DNA from: Cycloclasticus sp.
Lineage (GTDB): Bacteria > Pseudomonadota > Gammaproteobacteria > Methylococcales > Cycloclasticaceae
DNA: 7,702 nt
Direction: 5' to 3'
Assembly (NCBI GenBank): GCA_019090295.1
Contig: JAHRWG010000106.1
Span: forward strand, 1-7,702
Shown: in pieces, positions 6,927 to 7,702 of the stretch
Numbering within the stretch: position 1 is the first letter of the stretch
Layout of the letters: every line of letters starts with the position of its first letter
The notes under the pieces: generated by a model
Databases searched by the model: none
What the model saw: only the letters and a program-made list of their open reading frames with translations
What the model was told of the DNA's origin: nothing
Position numbers and translations under genes: made by a program

Positions 6927-7020
6927 AAAAACAATAGAAAAACTGTATTATGAATGCTTTAGACCACGTTACCTTGCTTTGGAGACTGGCAGGTTAGCAC
7001 TTAACGTTATAAAGGGACTT

Positions 7021-7702
7021 ATGGATAAAATTTACGAAGACGTTTATTTAAGCATTAAAAATAATAAGGCGTTATTGCCTGCGATGCCAGATGTGGGTTT
7101 GAAAATCCTATCAGCGCTTAACGACCCCAAGGGTAATACAAAGATGTTTGCCAAAATCATTGAAAATGATATGGGTTTGGCGGGCTTTATTCTTAAAACA
7201 TCACGCAGTTTACGTTTTTTAACGAGGATACCACCGAAAAATGTTGAACGAGCGGTGGCGGTGCTAGGTATGCGTGAAACTTACCATTTATCGCTGGCAT
7301 TTTTATCCCGAACAGCTTTTCAATCATCGAACTCAGCGGTAAAAAAGCAGATTAAGGATGCCTACCAGTTTTCTACAAAAATGGCGGTGATGGCGTGTTT
7401 CTTGGCAGAGAAAGTACCGAATGTTACCCCCAGTGATGCGATGTTGGGAGGATTGTTTCAAGATATAGGTGTGCCCGCTATTTTGGGGGCTTTGGGCAAG
7501 TATCCTGCTATTTTGAAAGATGATAAATTAAGAAAAACCTGTGTGGATTATCTTGCCCCGAAGGTTGGTGCGGTGATTATGAAAGCATGGGGCTTCGATG
7601 ATAAAGTGGATCTGGTTTTGAATAGGAAAAACTGGCAACTGGATAATGAACAGGCAGGCTTGGCTGAGTTGATGTTAATTGCTAGAGTGCACGCCATGAT
7701 AG
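7021..7702 (+). CDS. HDOD-domain protein, N-terminal part
   Basis: The frame opens at ATG 7021 behind a good Shine-Dalgarno (AAAGGGA, 7011-7017) and remains open to the window edge, giving 227 residues of an incomplete protein. The HDOD domain starts at LPAMPDVGLKILSALNDP (19-36) and continues through KIIENDMGLAGFILK (45-59) and the PPKNVERAVAVLGM helix (71-84), the classic pattern of this family. Where many members have HDIG, this one reads GLFQDIGVPAIL (144-155): the metal-binding His is Gln147, so phosphohydrolase activity is not expected. HDOD proteins act in bacterial signalling, motility, stress or cell-cycle control, usually by protein interaction; members may carry response-regulator, EAL or GGDEF domains, and any such C-terminal domain would lie outside the window. 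It is transcribed divergently from the DAHP synthase gene; a functional link is not evident. Confidence 0.88.
   Translation, partial: MDKIYEDVYLSIKNNKALLPAMPDVGLKILSALNDPKGNTKMFAKIIENDMGLAGFILKTSRSLRFLTRIPPKNVERAVAVLGMRETYHLSLAFLSRTAFQSSNSAVKKQIKDAYQFSTKMAVMACFLAEKVPNVTPSDAMLGGLFQDIGVPAILGALGKYPAILKDDKLRKTCVDYLAPKVGAVIMKAWGFDDKVDLVLNRKNWQLDNEQAGLAELMLIARVHAMI

Noticed and set aside
7002..7009. Palindrome TAACGTTA just upstream of the HDOD ribosome site
   Set aside because: Eight bases is common by chance in A/T-rich sequence, and it is not repeated elsewhere in the spacer.
1..7702. Defence island, phage, CRISPR or insertion sequence
   Set aside because: No repeats, integrase, transposase or defence families are visible. 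The dynamin-like gene alone, among housekeeping genes, is not enough to claim an antiphage system.

Overview
The window is chromosomal housekeeping sequence from a gammaproteobacterium with moderately low GC. The block yggS-proC-yggT-yggU and the pair thiG-trmB are typical of gammaproteobacteria, and the DAHP synthase closely resembles the E. coli AroG type. From memory, Pseudomonas carries the same genes in the same general neighbourhood but with metX, metW, rdgB and hemW between the two blocks. Here a dynamin-like GTPase gene occupies that place. I cannot fix the genus; a marine or other free-living lineage is a guess.

Layout. Positions 1-2052 (+) hold a tight run: the C-terminal end of yggS (PLP homeostasis), proC (last step of proline synthesis), yggT (four-helix membrane protein) and yggU (DUF167). 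The proC/yggT junction overlaps by one base and yggU starts a few bases after yggT, so this looks like one operon. Positions 2102-4033 (+) encode a 643-residue dynamin-superfamily GTPase that may be co-transcribed with yggU. It ends 16 bp from a converging minus-strand operon, which reads from 6820 down to 4050: DAHP synthase (entry to the shikimate pathway), an in-frame ThiS-ThiG fusion (thiazole moiety of thiamine) and trmB (m7G46 of tRNA). A 200-bp divergent spacer (6821-7020) separates that operon from a plus-strand HDOD-domain gene that runs off the right edge.

Most of the window is ordinary metabolism. The item most worth attention is the ThiS-ThiG fusion. The Gly-Gly tail of the sulfur carrier, which must be a free C-terminus for thiocarboxylate chemistry, is buried inside the polypeptide, and the codon right after it is CAA, one transition away from a TAA stop. 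The architecture is already known in databases, but how it is activated is a real question. Other points of interest are the dynamin-like protein with an altered P-loop, the divergent control region with overlapping -10-like elements and a Tyr-rich mini-ORF, and a degenerate HD motif in the HDOD protein. I saw no mobile elements, CRISPR arrays, RNA genes or phage genes.
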